A stretch of 64,000 bases of DNA from Acidobacteriota bacterium (GTDB lineage: Bacteria; Acidobacteriota; Terriglobia; Terriglobales; Acidobacteriaceae). Location of the stretch: NCBI GenBank assembly GCA_021791875.1, contig JAJYVU010000009.1, positions 34,158 through 98,157 on the forward strand, read 5' to 3'. This document shows positions 9,668-19,722 of this stretch, one piece after another (position 1 is the stretch's first letter; every line of letters starts with the position of its first letter). Under the pieces are notes generated by a model. The model worked only from the letters and a program-made list of their open reading frames with translations, did no database searches and was not told where the DNA came from. Position numbers and translations under genes: made by a program.

Positions 9668-10398
9668 GGCATCGCCTCCGCCGGCTCCGCGCCAACCGGG
9701 GATTGGCCGGGTCGCTCCGGCGTGTGTTCGCCAATGATGCGGCCGTCACGAAAGGTGATAATCCGATGAGCGAATCGAGCGACTTCTTCCGAGTGGGTCA
9801 CCACGATAATGGTGATCTGCTGATTTTCGTTGAGTTCCTGAAAAATCTGCATGATCTCGGCACTGGTGTGCGAGTCGAGCTGCCCGGTCGGCTCGTCGGC
9901 CAGCAGAATCTCTGGCTCATTGATCAGCGCACGAGCGATGGCAAGGCGTTGCTGCTGCCCGCCGGAAAGCTGGGTCGGAAGACTGGTGGCGCGATCGGCA
10001 AGGCCGACAAGCCCCAGGACGTGCATCGCCCGCGCATTCGCATCACCGGGATTGTGGCAGTAGAGGAGCGGCAGTTGCACGTTTTCCATCGCGGTCATTC
10101 GTGGCAGCAGATTGAACGTCTGAAAGACAAACCCGATCTTCCGGTTGCGGATTTCGGCGAGCTGATCCCGGTCGAGACCTTCCACCGGCATCCCGTCAAG
10201 CCAGTAGCGGCCAGAGGTCGGACGATCCAGACATCCGAGAAGATTCATCAGGGTGGATTTCCCGGAGCCTGACTCGCCCATGACGGCAACAAACGAGCCG
10301 CGCTCGATGGTCAGCGTGACTCCTTGGAGGGCGTTCACCGTGACGTCGCCAAGGCGATAGATTTTCGTCAGATCAACGGTTTCGATGAGCTCCGGCAT
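9664..10398 (-). CDS. MacB/LolD-type ABC transporter ATP-binding protein
   Basis: A 244-residue ABC ATPase that powers the downstream permease. It has the Walker A motif GESGSGKST (about 40-48), the Q-loop [19 protein letters not shown], the signature LSGGQQQR, the Walker B LLADEPTG and the switch histidine in [10 protein letters not shown]. The [13 protein letters not shown] segment is typical of the MacB/LolD/FtsE group. The gene lies 8 bp after the adaptor gene and overlaps the permease start by 4 bp, so all three should be co-transcribed and translationally coupled. Confidence 0.93.
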   Translation of the reverse strand: MPELIETVDLTKIYRLGDVTVNALQGVTLTIERGSFVAVMGESGSGKSTLMNLLGCLDRPTSGRYWLDGMPVEGLDRDQLAEIRNRKIGFVFQTFNLLPRMTAMENVQLPLLYCHNPGDANARAMHVLGLVGLADRATSLPTQLSGGQQQRLAIARALINEPEILLADEPTGQLDSHTSAEIMQIFQELNENQQITIIVVTHSEEVARFAHRIITFRDGRIIGEHTPERPGQSPVGAEPAEAMP

Positions 10399-10406
10399 GA
10401 TGCGCC

Positions 10407-11861
10407 TCAGAATCTTCTCGGCATCGCTGGCCGCGAAGGTTGCGCTCCGTTGTTTGAATTTCCTTTCGTCGTTGCGCGCACTACAACTTTCTCGCCGGGT
10501 TGCAGACCTGCCGAACTGACCGCCGTATATCGCCCGTCAGAAATACCGAACGACACTGGCACTGCCTTGAGGCGACCGCCTGAAAGCACATAGGCCTGCG
10601 CCTGATCCGGCTGCTGCGGTGGCAGGTTGTACTTTTTCATGAGGGCGGATGACGGCCGAAAACGTAATACGGCGTTGGGAACCTTCAGTGTTTTCTCGAC
10701 GCGCTGGGTCAGGATGGTGACATTCGCCGTCATGCCGGGAAATAGGCGCAGGTCAGAATTATCGACCGAAATCACCACATCATAGGTGACGACATTCTGG
10801 GTCACGATGGGCGCCTTGCGAATTTCCGCCACAACTCCCTGGAACGTGGTCTCGGGATAAGAATCAACGACGAAGGTCGCGCGCTGGCCGAGGGCGATTT
10901 TCCCGATGTCGGATTCATCCACGTTTGTGTCGACCTGCATCTTGGTCAGATCCTGGGCGATTTCGAAGATGGTAGGTGGATTGAGCGTAGAAGCCACGGT
11001 CTGGCCGACGTCCATGCGCCGGGCCACCACTACTCCATCCACCGGCGCCGTAATGCGGGTGCGGTCAAGATTGATCTGCGCCTGACGCAACGCGGCTTCT
11101 GCTTCCCGCTCCTGAGCCTGCGCAGAAGCGACCTGGCTCTTGCTCACCTCCACCGAGGCGCGCGCGGATTGAACACTCTGTTCCGCGGCCAGGACTTGCG
11201 CACGGTCGGCATTGACCTGGGAGGTTGCTGCTTCATAATTCGCCTGTGCGGTGTCATAGTCCTGGCGTGACATGATCTGCTCTTTGAAGAGCTGTTGCGC
11301 GCGTTCCCATTGTCCACGGGCATTTACCTCGCTCGCCTGATCCTTGGCGGCAATCGCCTGAGCATTGCGTTGACTGGCGATAGCCGCGCTCTCGTCGGCG
11401 CGAGCCTTGGCCAGTTGGGCCTGTGCCGATAGGGTTGCTGCATGAGCCGAGCGCACCGACGCGTGAGCCTGATCCAACTGAGCCTGAAAGACCTCGGGAT
11501 CGATCAGAGCAACCAGCTGGCCCTTTTTCACATGGCTGTTCCAGTCTGCGTAGAGCGCCTTGATGTTGCCGGAAACCTGGCTGCTAACCAGCACTTCGAC
11601 GACCGCATTGAGATTTCCGGTCGCTGTCACACGCGCCTGCACGGATCCCTGCTCTACAGGAACAGTCTCAAAAGTGACCGCATTTTGTGCGCTGCTCCGC
11701 CAGTAGAGGCCACCAATGACCAAGGCAAGGGCGGCACCGGCAACCATGCCCCATCGCAGCCATCTGCGCCGTGGGCGCTTCACAGGTTGGGGCGCCGGGC
11801 TGACGCTGGTCAGCCGTGAAGAGGGTCCGACATGTGAGGGTGCCGTACCCATCGGTGACAA
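10407..11861 (-). CDS. MacA/HlyD-type periplasmic adaptor
   Basis: A 484-residue adaptor and the first gene of the exporter operon. A basic stretch and a single membrane helix (about residues 36-53) anchor it in the inner membrane. The lipoyl halves flank a long Ala/Gln-rich coiled coil (about 130-270), and the RTRITAPVDGVVVARRMDVGQTV segment closes the lipoyl domain. A beta-barrel and a membrane-proximal domain follow. The architecture matches MacA-like adaptors that join a MacB-type pump to an outer-membrane channel. The transported compound is unknown: macrolides, peptides and lipopeptides are all precedents in the family. Confidence 0.9.
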   Translation of the reverse strand: MSPMGTAPSHVGPSSRLTSVSPAPQPVKRPRRRWLRWGMVAGAALALVIGGLYWRSSAQNAVTFETVPVEQGSVQARVTATGNLNAVVEVLVSSQVSGNIKALYADWNSHVKKGQLVALIDPEVFQAQLDQAHASVRSAHAATLSAQAQLAKARADESAAIASQRNAQAIAAKDQASEVNARGQWERAQQLFKEQIMSRQDYDTAQANYEAATSQVNADRAQVLAAEQSVQSARASVEVSKSQVASAQAQEREAEAALRQAQINLDRTRITAPVDGVVVARRMDVGQTVASTLNPPTIFEIAQDLTKMQVDTNVDESDIGKIALGQRATFVVDSYPETTFQGVVAEIRKAPIVTQNVVTYDVVISVDNSDLRLFPGMTANVTILTQRVEKTLKVPNAVLRFRPSSALMKKYNLPPQQPDQAQAYVLSGGRLKAVPVSFGISDGRYTAVSSAGLQPGEKVVVRATTKGNSNNGAQPSRPAMPRRF

Positions 11862-11903
11862 TCCCCCGATACTCCCATCGTGAAGCTATCCTCGCCTTAC
11901 GGT

Positions 11904-11919
11904 TGTGACCACGATCACG
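11904..11919. promoter_or_regulatory. CRP/FNR-like binding site
   Basis: TGTGA-N6-TCACG lies midway between the divergent adaptor and P-type ATPase genes. It matches the CRP consensus TGTGA-N6-TCACA at nine of ten defined positions. A CRP/FNR family regulator could act on either gene. No such regulator is encoded in the window, so this is a motif call only. Confidence 0.4.
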
Positions 11920-11986
11920 TTGCTTCCATTTTTGGCGACCTATTTCGAGTTTTCTGCGTCATTATGAAGAACCAGAGGGTTGCTGA

Positions 11987-14794
11987 ATGTCTGGGGTCAT
12001 CCACTTAGATCGCGAACTGCCCCACGAGTCTGCGGCTACCCAGGTCATGGCCGGCCTGCGGACGGATGCCGATCAGGGGCTGACTGCGGCAGAAGCGGCA
12101 AAGCGATGGCACGAATATGGACCCAATGCCCTTCCCGCCGCAAAGACGCGTCCGGCATGGTTGCGTTTCCTCGGTCATTTCCGTGACGCGCAGGTCTACT
12201 TGCTGCTGTTCGCTGCTGGAGTTTCCCTTCTGGTCTGGGCGATGGAAGGCACCGAGGAACTGCCGCTCGAAGCGATAGCAATTCTTGCCATCGTGCTGTT
12301 GAATGCACTTTTCGGATACCTGCAGGAAGAACGCGCGGGACAGGCGCTGGCAGCATTGCGATCGATGACGCCGGATGAGGCTTCCGTGCTGCGCGACGGC
12401 GAGCTGCAGCGCATTGAGGCGCGGCAACTGGTCCCGGGCGATCTGTTGGTCGTGCGCGAAGGCGACCGGATTGCGGCAGACGCCCGGCTGGTCGAGGTCA
12501 CTGCATTTCACACGCAGGAAGCCGCACTTACGGGTGAGAGTGTGCCGGTTCTCAAGACAACGGCGCCGCTCCCCCGGGAAACAGCGGCCGCGGATCGGCA
12601 CAACATGGTCTTCTCCGGAACGATTGCCGTTTCAGGCCATGCGCGAGCGGTGGTGACGGCGACCGGGGCACATACAGAATTTGGACGCATTGCGGCCATG
12701 CTGCGCGAAACCGGCGAACGGGCCACACCACTGCAGCAGGAGCTCGACCGGTTGGGGCGGAAGCTGGGTGCGGCAGTCATCATCATTGCGGCGGTAGTAG
12801 TCGGCACCATGCTGCTCCTGCAGGGAGTGCATGATGGCAAACTGGTGATTCGCGCGCTGCTCTTCGGAGTGGCATTAGCCGTGGCAGCCACACCGGAAGG
12901 TCTCGCTGCGGTCGTTACTGTTGTGCTGGCCCTCGGTGTACAACGAATGGCACGGCGCGGAGCCATCATCCGTCATCTGAAAGCGGTGGAAACCCTGGGC
13001 GAAGCAACCGTAATTGCATGCGACAAGACCGGAACCATGACACTGAACGAGATGAGTGTGCGGCGCGTGGTGACAGCCTCCGGCGAGGCTTTCGCATCCG
13101 GGTCCGGCTATGAACCGGACGGAGATTGGACGTTGCCCCAGGGAGGCGAATTACCCCCAGCCCAGAAGCAAGAGCTGATCACGACGCTGCGCGCCGCTGC
13201 TCTCGTGAACAATGCGTCGTTACAGCGAAACGCCCAAGGCTGGAAGATGCAGGGAGATCCCACGGAGGCTGCGCTCCTGGTGGCAGCCGTGAAGGCGGGC
13301 GAGGATTTGACCAGGCTCACCCACGCTTGCCCGCGCACCGGCGAAATCCCTTTTTCTTCCGAGCGGAAGCGGATGAGCACGCTGCATCATTGCGTTGGCG
13401 ATGCGACAGAGTACTTTTCCGCGCCTATTGTCCTGCTGGCAAAAGGCGCAGCCGATCTGCTGCTGGAGCAATGCACTCACGAAGCCGTCAACGGGCAACT
13501 GCGATCCCTGACTCCCGAGCGCAGGCGAGAGTGGCTGCGCACACAGGAAGAGATGGCCGCGCAGGCGCTGCGTACGCTTGGCATTGCGATGAAACCGTTG
13601 TCTGAATCGGAGGCCGCGGGCCCGGAACCCTCTGAGTTGCTCGAACAGGGCCTGACATTCCTCGGAATGGTTGGCATGATCGATCCGCCCAGACCCGAAG
13701 CTCGCGCCGCGGTAGCCACGGCGCGCAGTGCCGGAGTGAGGACGATCATGATTACAGGAGACCACGCGGCGACGGCGCTGGCCATTGCACGTGATCTCGA
13801 CATCACGCCGACGGAAGCCATCACGGGAAACCAGATCACAGCTATGAGCGATAAAGAACTGGCTGGCGCGCTGCAACAGGTTTCGGTCTTCGCGCGCGTC
13901 AATCCAGAACACAAACTCCGCATTGTGCGGGCGCTGCAGAGTAATGGCGAGATTGTTGCGATGACTGGAGACGGCGTGAATGATGCCCCGGCGCTGAAGG
14001 CCGCCGATATTGGAGTCGCCATGGGCATTACCGGCACCGATGTGGCAAAAGAGGCAGCCGATCTGGTTCTTACCGACGATAACTTCGCGACAATTGTGGC
14101 CGCGATCGAAGAAGGCAGAGGGATCTTCGATAATATCCGCAAATTTCTGCGATATCTGCTGGCGACCAATGCCGGTGAAATCCTTACCCTGTTCCTCGCC
14201 GTGGCGCTCACCGTCCACGGCACGGGGCACGCTGACGGGTTAATGCTTCCGCTGCTGGCGGTTCAGATTCTTTGGATCAATCTCATCACCGACGGCGCAC
14301 CGGCTCTCGCGCTCGGCCTTGAACCGCCCTCGGGCGAGGTTATGGCTCGAACTCCTTCTTCTGCCGGGGCAAGGATGATCGACCGCGCCATGATGACCAA
14401 CATTGCCGCAGTCGCCGCGATCATGGCCGCGGGGACGCTTTATGTGTTTTTCACGACCGGCGGAAGCATGGAACTGCGCCGGACCATGGCTTTCACCACC
14501 CTGATTCTTTTCCAGCTCTTCAACGCTTTTCAAGCGCGATCCAGCACGCACAGCGTATTCTCCGGCATCTTTCGGAATACCTGGCTGTGGATCACAATTG
14601 GCGCCATGCTGCTGCTGCAGATCCTCGTATTGGACATGCCTGCCATAGCCAACGCCTTTGGCGTTGTTCCACTTCCGGCGTCCCTCTGGCTGCGCTCGAC
14701 TCTGGCAGCAAGCAGTGTGATCTGGGGCATGGAAGTGGTGAAATGGTGGCGGCGATATTTGTCTAGAAGAAGAAATGCGGTGAACGCGCGCTGA
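11987..14794 (+). CDS. Cation-transporting P-type ATPase (P2, calcium-pump-like)
   Basis: A 935-residue P-type ATPase. An N-terminal cation ATPase domain is followed by the actuator motif LTGESVP, the TM4 motif TPEGLAA, the phosphorylated aspartate in CDKTGT (Asp346), and the hinge GDGVNDAPALKAADIGVAMG. About ten membrane segments include a complete C-terminal group of six. PEGL in TM4 and the overall length place it in the P2A/P2B calcium or related P2 cation pumps rather than among heavy-metal pumps, and there is no N-terminal CXXC domain. It should expel calcium or a similar cation. It is followed 18 bp later by an AI-2E family permease in the same direction. Confidence 0.9.
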   Translation: MSGVIHLDRELPHESAATQVMAGLRTDADQGLTAAEAAKRWHEYGPNALPAAKTRPAWLRFLGHFRDAQVYLLLFAAGVSLLVWAMEGTEELPLEAIAILAIVLLNALFGYLQEERAGQALAALRSMTPDEASVLRDGELQRIEARQLVPGDLLVVREGDRIAADARLVEVTAFHTQEAALTGESVPVLKTTAPLPRETAAADRHNMVFSGTIAVSGHARAVVTATGAHTEFGRIAAMLRETGERATPLQQELDRLGRKLGAAVIIIAAVVVGTMLLLQGVHDGKLVIRALLFGVALAVAATPEGLAAVVTVVLALGVQRMARRGAIIRHLKAVETLGEATVIACDKTGTMTLNEMSVRRVVTASGEAFASGSGYEPDGDWTLPQGGELPPAQKQELITTLRAAALVNNASLQRNAQGWKMQGDPTEAALLVAAVKAGEDLTRLTHACPRTGEIPFSSERKRMSTLHHCVGDATEYFSAPIVLLAKGAADLLLEQCTHEAVNGQLRSLTPERRREWLRTQEEMAAQALRTLGIAMKPLSESEAAGPEPSELLEQGLTFLGMVGMIDPPRPEARAAVATARSAGVRTIMITGDHAATALAIARDLDITPTEAITGNQITAMSDKELAGALQQVSVFARVNPEHKLRIVRALQSNGEIVAMTGDGVNDAPALKAADIGVAMGITGTDVAKEAADLVLTDDNFATIVAAIEEGRGIFDNIRKFLRYLLATNAGEILTLFLAVALTVHGTGHADGLMLPLLAVQILWINLITDGAPALALGLEPPSGEVMARTPSSAGARMIDRAMMTNIAAVAAIMAAGTLYVFFTTGGSMELRRTMAFTTLILFQLFNAFQARSSTHSVFSGIFRNTWLWITIGAMLLLQILVLDMPAIANAFGVVPLPASLWLRSTLAASSVIWGMEVVKWWRRYLSRRRNAVNAR

Positions 14795-14812
14795 ACCGGA
14801 GCATAATCATCC

Positions 14813-15880
14813 ATGTCCGAAACCGATGCAGGACGGCAAAAGATGACTTTTAGCTGGAAAACCGTTGCGCTGTTTCTCCTCACGCTGGCAGTTCTACTGC
14901 TCTGCATGATGATGTTGCGGGCCTTTCTGGCAGCCATTGTCGGAGCCGTAGTGCTGGCGGTTGCAACCCAGGGTCCGTTCCGATGGCTGCGGAGGAAGGT
15001 TCGGAATGCGACTGGCGCTGCTACCATCGCATTGTCCATCACCACCATCAGTGTCATTGTCCCCGGACTTTTTCTGGGAGGCATCGTTGCGCAGTACGCC
15101 CTAAACATCAGCAAGATGCTGCGAAACGGCACTGTAGCAAAGGGCCTTGTAGACGCGGTGGATCATCATCCCTTGCTCGTTTCAATCATGCAGGAAAGTT
15201 CCAACTTCCTTGCATGGACTAAAGCTGCGGAGAAGGCCGGCGCGTTCCTGACATCTCAACTAGTTGCACTGTTAAGTAACTCTGCAGCGGCAGTCACGCA
15301 AACGATCATCATGCTGTTTCTGCTTTTCTTTTTGTATCGAGACGGTGAAGCTGCATTGGATTTTCTATATAAGCTATTGCCCTTGGAGGGCGCCGAGGCG
15401 CGCACCCTGGTAAAAGGAGTGGAAGAGACCATCCGCGCCACGTTCCTGGGACACTTCGTCGTTGCGGCAATTCAGGGCCTCGTAGCTGGAATCATCTTTG
15501 CTGTGCTCGGCGTCGGTGACGCGGCCTTGCTGGGACTCCTGACCGCGATTGCCGCCATCATTCCCTATTTTGGCGCATTCGTGGTCTGGCTGCCCGTCGC
15601 AGTCTATCTTGGCCTGAATGGCCATTGGATGAAAGCAATCATTCTTATGGTCATCGGCACGCTGGTCATCAGCACGCTCGACAATTTTCTTTATCCCATT
15701 CTGGTGGGCGCTCAATTACGCCAGCACTCGGCCATCATTTTTCTCGCGCTCCTCGGCGGAGTGTGGCTCTTCGGGATATCCGGCCTGATCCTCGGCCCGG
15801 TCATCTTCTCCATGATGGCTTCTCTGCTGACCATCTGGCATGCCAGAAACCATGCACCTGAGTTCACCGGGAGCGCGTAA
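14813..15880 (+). CDS. AI-2E family transporter (PerM/TqsA type)
   Basis: A 355-residue membrane protein with about eight hydrophobic segments and the family pattern: an N-terminal helix pair, a soluble stretch (about 85-150), then helices ending in GVWLFGISGLILGPVIFSMMASLLTIW. The G-[VI]-x-G-[LI]-I-[LIF]-G-P signature near the C-terminus is intact. Members move small molecules or ions (autoinducer-2, Na+ or Li+ in exchange for protons). The specific substrate cannot be told here. The short gap to the preceding ATPase gene suggests one transcript. Confidence 0.85.
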   Translation: MSETDAGRQKMTFSWKTVALFLLTLAVLLLCMMMLRAFLAAIVGAVVLAVATQGPFRWLRRKVRNATGAATIALSITTISVIVPGLFLGGIVAQYALNISKMLRNGTVAKGLVDAVDHHPLLVSIMQESSNFLAWTKAAEKAGAFLTSQLVALLSNSAAAVTQTIIMLFLLFFLYRDGEAALDFLYKLLPLEGAEARTLVKGVEETIRATFLGHFVVAAIQGLVAGIIFAVLGVGDAALLGLLTAIAAIIPYFGAFVVWLPVAVYLGLNGHWMKAIILMVIGTLVISTLDNFLYPILVGAQLRQHSAIIFLALLGGVWLFGISGLILGPVIFSMMASLLTIWHARNHAPEFTGSA

Positions 15881-16006
15881 AACAGCTCTGGCTGGTGCAC
15901 TTACGTGTTGCGAGTCGTGCGGATCAATCTGTGGAATTGCGTCTCATCCTCCCCATTGGATGGCTTCCTTCGACCCATCACAAGGTTCTCCCGATAGGGA
16001 GGACCC

Positions 16007-19000
16007 TCAATGCAAAATCATATTCGTCACATAGATGCCCGCTCCCACCTCACCTGTGCTCGCATTTTCCATGCCTGCATTGATGACCAGCCAGTTGCCG
16101 CGCAGCCCTTCGCGCTCGACGCCCACGCTGGTAATAATCGATCCCGATGGAGCTTCCGGATCGATCGTGAGGCCAGACATGGTGGTGTCGCACACGGTTT
16201 CAACGGGTACTGTGGTTGGCCCTTGCGTAACGTAAATTCCGTCGACCGGGCCTGTCCTTGCTTTGAAAACAACCTGGTAGGTATCACCACCCTGGCCTGC
16301 CACAGCCAGGAACGAAGAGGAGCGCCAGCGAGGCGGTTCCGGAACAACATCTTCGCCCGAATCCCCGCCGCCTACTCCCGGCGGTCGACCCGAGAAGTTC
16401 CAGTAGACAAAGTCAACGAAGTCAACGGTTGTTCTGGCAACCTCCGTCAGTGTTCCGGTCAGCATGTCATAGACAAAGATGCCCTGATGAACGGGAACCT
16501 GTGCGTTGTATCCATTGGGGTACTGCTGCTGGCAAGTTTGCAGCAAACCCTGCTCCCCTTCTGTCGGACAGATCAAGGTGACGGTTCTCATCTCCGTGCC
16601 CCATGCACCCCAAAAGGCAAGGAAGCGTCCATCGAAAGAAAGTCCTTCGCCCAGACGGTTAAACCGCGCCGAGTCTCCCTCTCCTGGAACCAGATCTCCG
16701 ATGCCGACGATTGTCTTGAGTGCCGGAGACGGCGAAAGCGGCGCGGCGTAAATACCACCCAGGGTTGGAGCATCTTCGTTATCCAGTCCGACGAATACGA
16801 CCGTCCCGCCTTCTGCACTCGGAGGAGCCGTAGAGCCAAAAACAGTCGTTCCGCCCGCAGGTTGATTGGGAATTAAAGTGTTCGAATTCGCGATGAGCTC
16901 TACTGGCGATTTGCCGTCCTGCGTGATCAGATCGCGATAGTAGACGCCAGTCTTCCCGATGTCGCCTACCGTATAGTTGCCTTTAAAGACGATAGTGGTG
17001 CCATTTGTAATCGCGGGCGATCCCGGGAACTGATCAAAACGTGTGCCCGGTGCTTCTCCCGGAACCTGCATATAGGAAAAGTCCGCAAGCAAACCGAATA
17101 GCCCGATGCCAGTGGAAAGCTGACCCGTCGCATTGGTATAGACGCCGGCGCTTCCTATGCGGGATTCTGTAAGGTCCGGCAGCGTATAAGACCAGACCGG
17201 CTTATGCTGAGCTCTGAAGGCCACTGCCGCAACATTCTGATCGATGCGCGGAAACGACGGAAACTGGGTGAACGTCGCATAGCTGCCGTTATATAGTGTG
17301 TTGTTCGGTTTAGGAACTACGGTCGCGTTATCCGCAACCTTTGCCAGTTGTGGAGTTCCTGCGCCGCTGAAATCAAGCGTGTAGATTCCAACTACCGGCC
17401 CTGATCCACCTTTGCTTTGGCCTTTGAACACGACAACACCATGTTGATTGATGGATGGCTGGTTAAAGCTATTGAAAGTTCGGTCCATTCCCGGGATGAA
17501 CGATTTATTGTTGGCCGCCGTCCGCCAGTTCACGTTTGCCCGGCCATGAATGACCAGCGAGACGGCACCGGAATTTCCTCCACCTGGTCCGGGGTTCGTC
17601 ACCGTCAGCACTAGCTGTCCGCTATCCGCAATGAGAGCCGCCGGAAGAGCGATTTGAAGTCCTGTGTCTGACACAGCAGTCGGAGTCAGTTGTGTAGTCC
17701 CGGCCATGACAGAAGATCCCGGTACGAAGTCTGCGCCGTACAGCGTAACTGGTATCCCGTCGCCTCCCGCCGTAACACTTAGCGGGGAAACAGAATGCAA
17801 CACCGGAGCCGGATTCTCCACTGTGAATTCCAGCTTGTTGGAAGGTCCGCCTCCAGGCGCCGGGCTGATCGCCCGGATGGAAATCACTCCTCCTCTTGGA
17901 AAGGCATACTTAGGCACCATCAGGCTCATGTGGCCATGATCCGAAGAGGTAGGACGGAGCATAACGTTCCCAAACTCAATCTCTGTCTGGGGCACAAAGT
18001 TATTTCCCACAATATTCAACGAGAATGCCTGGCTGGTTACCAGAACGCTCTGCGATGACAGCGTCGTCAGCTCTGGTACCGGATTGTAGATGGTGAACTG
18101 CAGAGCATTCGATGCTCCCCCGCCAGGTCCAGGATTGTTCACTGTCACCGGCAACACCGCGCCACCCGTCACGGCCGTAGCGGGGATCAGCACATCCATC
18201 TGCGTGACCGTAGAAGAAACAGGCGTGAGGGACAATGAGCCAAATTCCACGCTCGCGCCCGGTGCAAAGTGTGCGCCAGTAATCTGCAACGTAAAGTCGC
18301 TGGCGCCCGCGCTGACATTATCCGTCGATAGCGTCGTTATCATCGGCGCTGGATTCTTAACCGAAAACTCAAGAGAATTGGACGCGCCGCCTCCTGGTCC
18401 AGGGTTCGACACACTCACCTGCAGCAACGCGGCCTGGGCAAGTAATGTCTCAGGAACAACTATCGACAGTTCACCACCGCTCATAATCTGGGCCGTCAGT
18501 TCCTCGGCTCCAAAATGCACCTTCGTTCCGGAGACGAAATTGTTCCCGTGAACGGTGAGCGGCAGTGCCGTGGTGCCCACCAGGCTGTTATCCAGGGAGA
18601 GCGAGCTCAAAGCCGGCACCGGATTGTTCACCGTGAATTCAAGCGAATTGGACGCACCACCGCCCGGCCCGGGATTCACTGCCTTGATAGCAAACACCCC
18701 ACTCGTCGCGAGCGCTGACTCCGGCACGGCCACGGTCAGTTGCGTAGGCGTAAGCACCGCAGTCTTCAGTTCCGTCGCACCTATCACGACAGTCGTCGCC
18801 GGAATAAAGTTCGCCCCTGTTATCTGAACAGATAATGCGGAACTGCCTAGAATTGCGCTTGGCGTAGAAAGAGCAGAAATCGTCGGCATTGGATTCAGGA
18901 TGGTGAAAGGTTGCATGTTGGATGTTCCGCCACCCGGCTCCGGATTCGTTACTGCGACCTCTACACTCCCGCCCGTGGTGATGAGAGTGCCGGGAACCAT

Positions 19001-19549
19001 GACTTCTATCTGCGTTGCAGACAAAGATTTCGGCTTCAGGCTCTGTCCGGCAAAATTCACCGTCGCGGAGGCTACGAATTCACTCCCTGTAAGCGTAAGG
19101 GAAAAATCGCCCGAGTTGGCAAGTACCTCCGTCAACGACAGAGATTGCAGTGTCGGCGCCGGATTCTTCACGGTGAACTCAAGAGCATTTGACATCCCCC
19201 CGCCGGGTGCCGGACTGGCTGCACTCACTTCAAGGGTTCTGGCAGTCAAAGTCAAATCATGCGGCACGGTAACCTTGATCTGCGTCTTACTCACGGATGA
19301 GGGAGTCAAGTCCGTCTGGTCGAATTGAATCACAGTACCCGTAACAAAGCCCGTTCCGTTGATCTGCAAAGTAAAGTCTGGATTGCCCACGGGAACGCTG
19401 TCGGTCGAAAGTGAACTGATCGTGGGTGCCGGATTGAACTGAGAAGAATAGTCTTTCGTGCCACAACCAACCATCAACAGGCAACCAATCGCTACGGCCG
19501 AAACACACAGTTGATTTAGATAGCGCTTCATGGAACCCTCTTTCTGCAT
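16007..19549 (-). CDS. Lipoprotein with seven IPT/TIG-like repeats
   Basis: A 1180-residue exported protein. A hydrophobic leader ends in a lipobox-like LMVGC (Cys near residue 29), so it is probably lipid-anchored. Seven tandem repeats of about 90 residues follow (residues about 40-670). Each opens with NPxPxxxxLS, contains G-x-x-F-x-x-G-x-x-V-x-F/G and ends with a P-x-PGGGxSN-x-LxF linker, an immunoglobulin-like IPT/TIG fold. The C-terminal 500 residues contain several copies of a VVFKG-(x)n-GIY motif, which suggests a propeller-like domain. It is probably a cell-surface or outer-membrane adhesive or binding protein. No enzymatic motif was seen. Confidence 0.8.
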   Translation of the reverse strand: MQKEGSMKRYLNQLCVSAVAIGCLLMVGCGTKDYSSQFNPAPTISSLSTDSVPVGNPDFTLQINGTGFVTGTVIQFDQTDLTPSSVSKTQIKVTVPHDLTLTARTLEVSAASPAPGGGMSNALEFTVKNPAPTLQSLSLTEVLANSGDFSLTLTGSEFVASATVNFAGQSLKPKSLSATQIEVMVPGTLITTGGSVEVAVTNPEPGGGTSNMQPFTILNPMPTISALSTPSAILGSSALSVQITGANFIPATTVVIGATELKTAVLTPTQLTVAVPESALATSGVFAIKAVNPGPGGGASNSLEFTVNNPVPALSSLSLDNSLVGTTALPLTVHGNNFVSGTKVHFGAEELTAQIMSGGELSIVVPETLLAQAALLQVSVSNPGPGGGASNSLEFSVKNPAPMITTLSTDNVSAGASDFTLQITGAHFAPGASVEFGSLSLTPVSSTVTQMDVLIPATAVTGGAVLPVTVNNPGPGGGASNALQFTIYNPVPELTTLSSQSVLVTSQAFSLNIVGNNFVPQTEIEFGNVMLRPTSSDHGHMSLMVPKYAFPRGGVISIRAISPAPGGGPSNKLEFTVENPAPVLHSVSPLSVTAGGDGIPVTLYGADFVPGSSVMAGTTQLTPTAVSDTGLQIALPAALIADSGQLVLTVTNPGPGGGNSGAVSLVIHGRANVNWRTAANNKSFIPGMDRTFNSFNQPSINQHGVVVFKGQSKGGSGPVVGIYTLDFSGAGTPQLAKVADNATVVPKPNNTLYNGSYATFTQFPSFPRIDQNVAAVAFRAQHKPVWSYTLPDLTESRIGSAGVYTNATGQLSTGIGLFGLLADFSYMQVPGEAPGTRFDQFPGSPAITNGTTIVFKGNYTVGDIGKTGVYYRDLITQDGKSPVELIANSNTLIPNQPAGGTTVFGSTAPPSAEGGTVVFVGLDNEDAPTLGGIYAAPLSPSPALKTIVGIGDLVPGEGDSARFNRLGEGLSFDGRFLAFWGAWGTEMRTVTLICPTEGEQGLLQTCQQQYPNGYNAQVPVHQGIFVYDMLTGTLTEVARTTVDFVDFVYWNFSGRPPGVGGGDSGEDVVPEPPRWRSSSFLAVAGQGGDTYQVVFKARTGPVDGIYVTQGPTTVPVETVCDTTMSGLTIDPEAPSGSIITSVGVEREGLRGNWLVINAGMENASTGEVGAGIYVTNMILH

Positions 19550-19722
19550 CCCTGGAACGAGGCAACTTCGTGCTGCGTGCTGCCTAAAATCATCAGATCA
19601 AGCTACTTTCTCTGGCCCGTCTTCACATTCCTCTGTCATAAGTCTGATCGAAGGCTCTGATCTTAATCTCTGCCCCGGTCCCGAACCATTCCCAATCAAC
19701 CTCACCCGGCAATCATTGCGTA

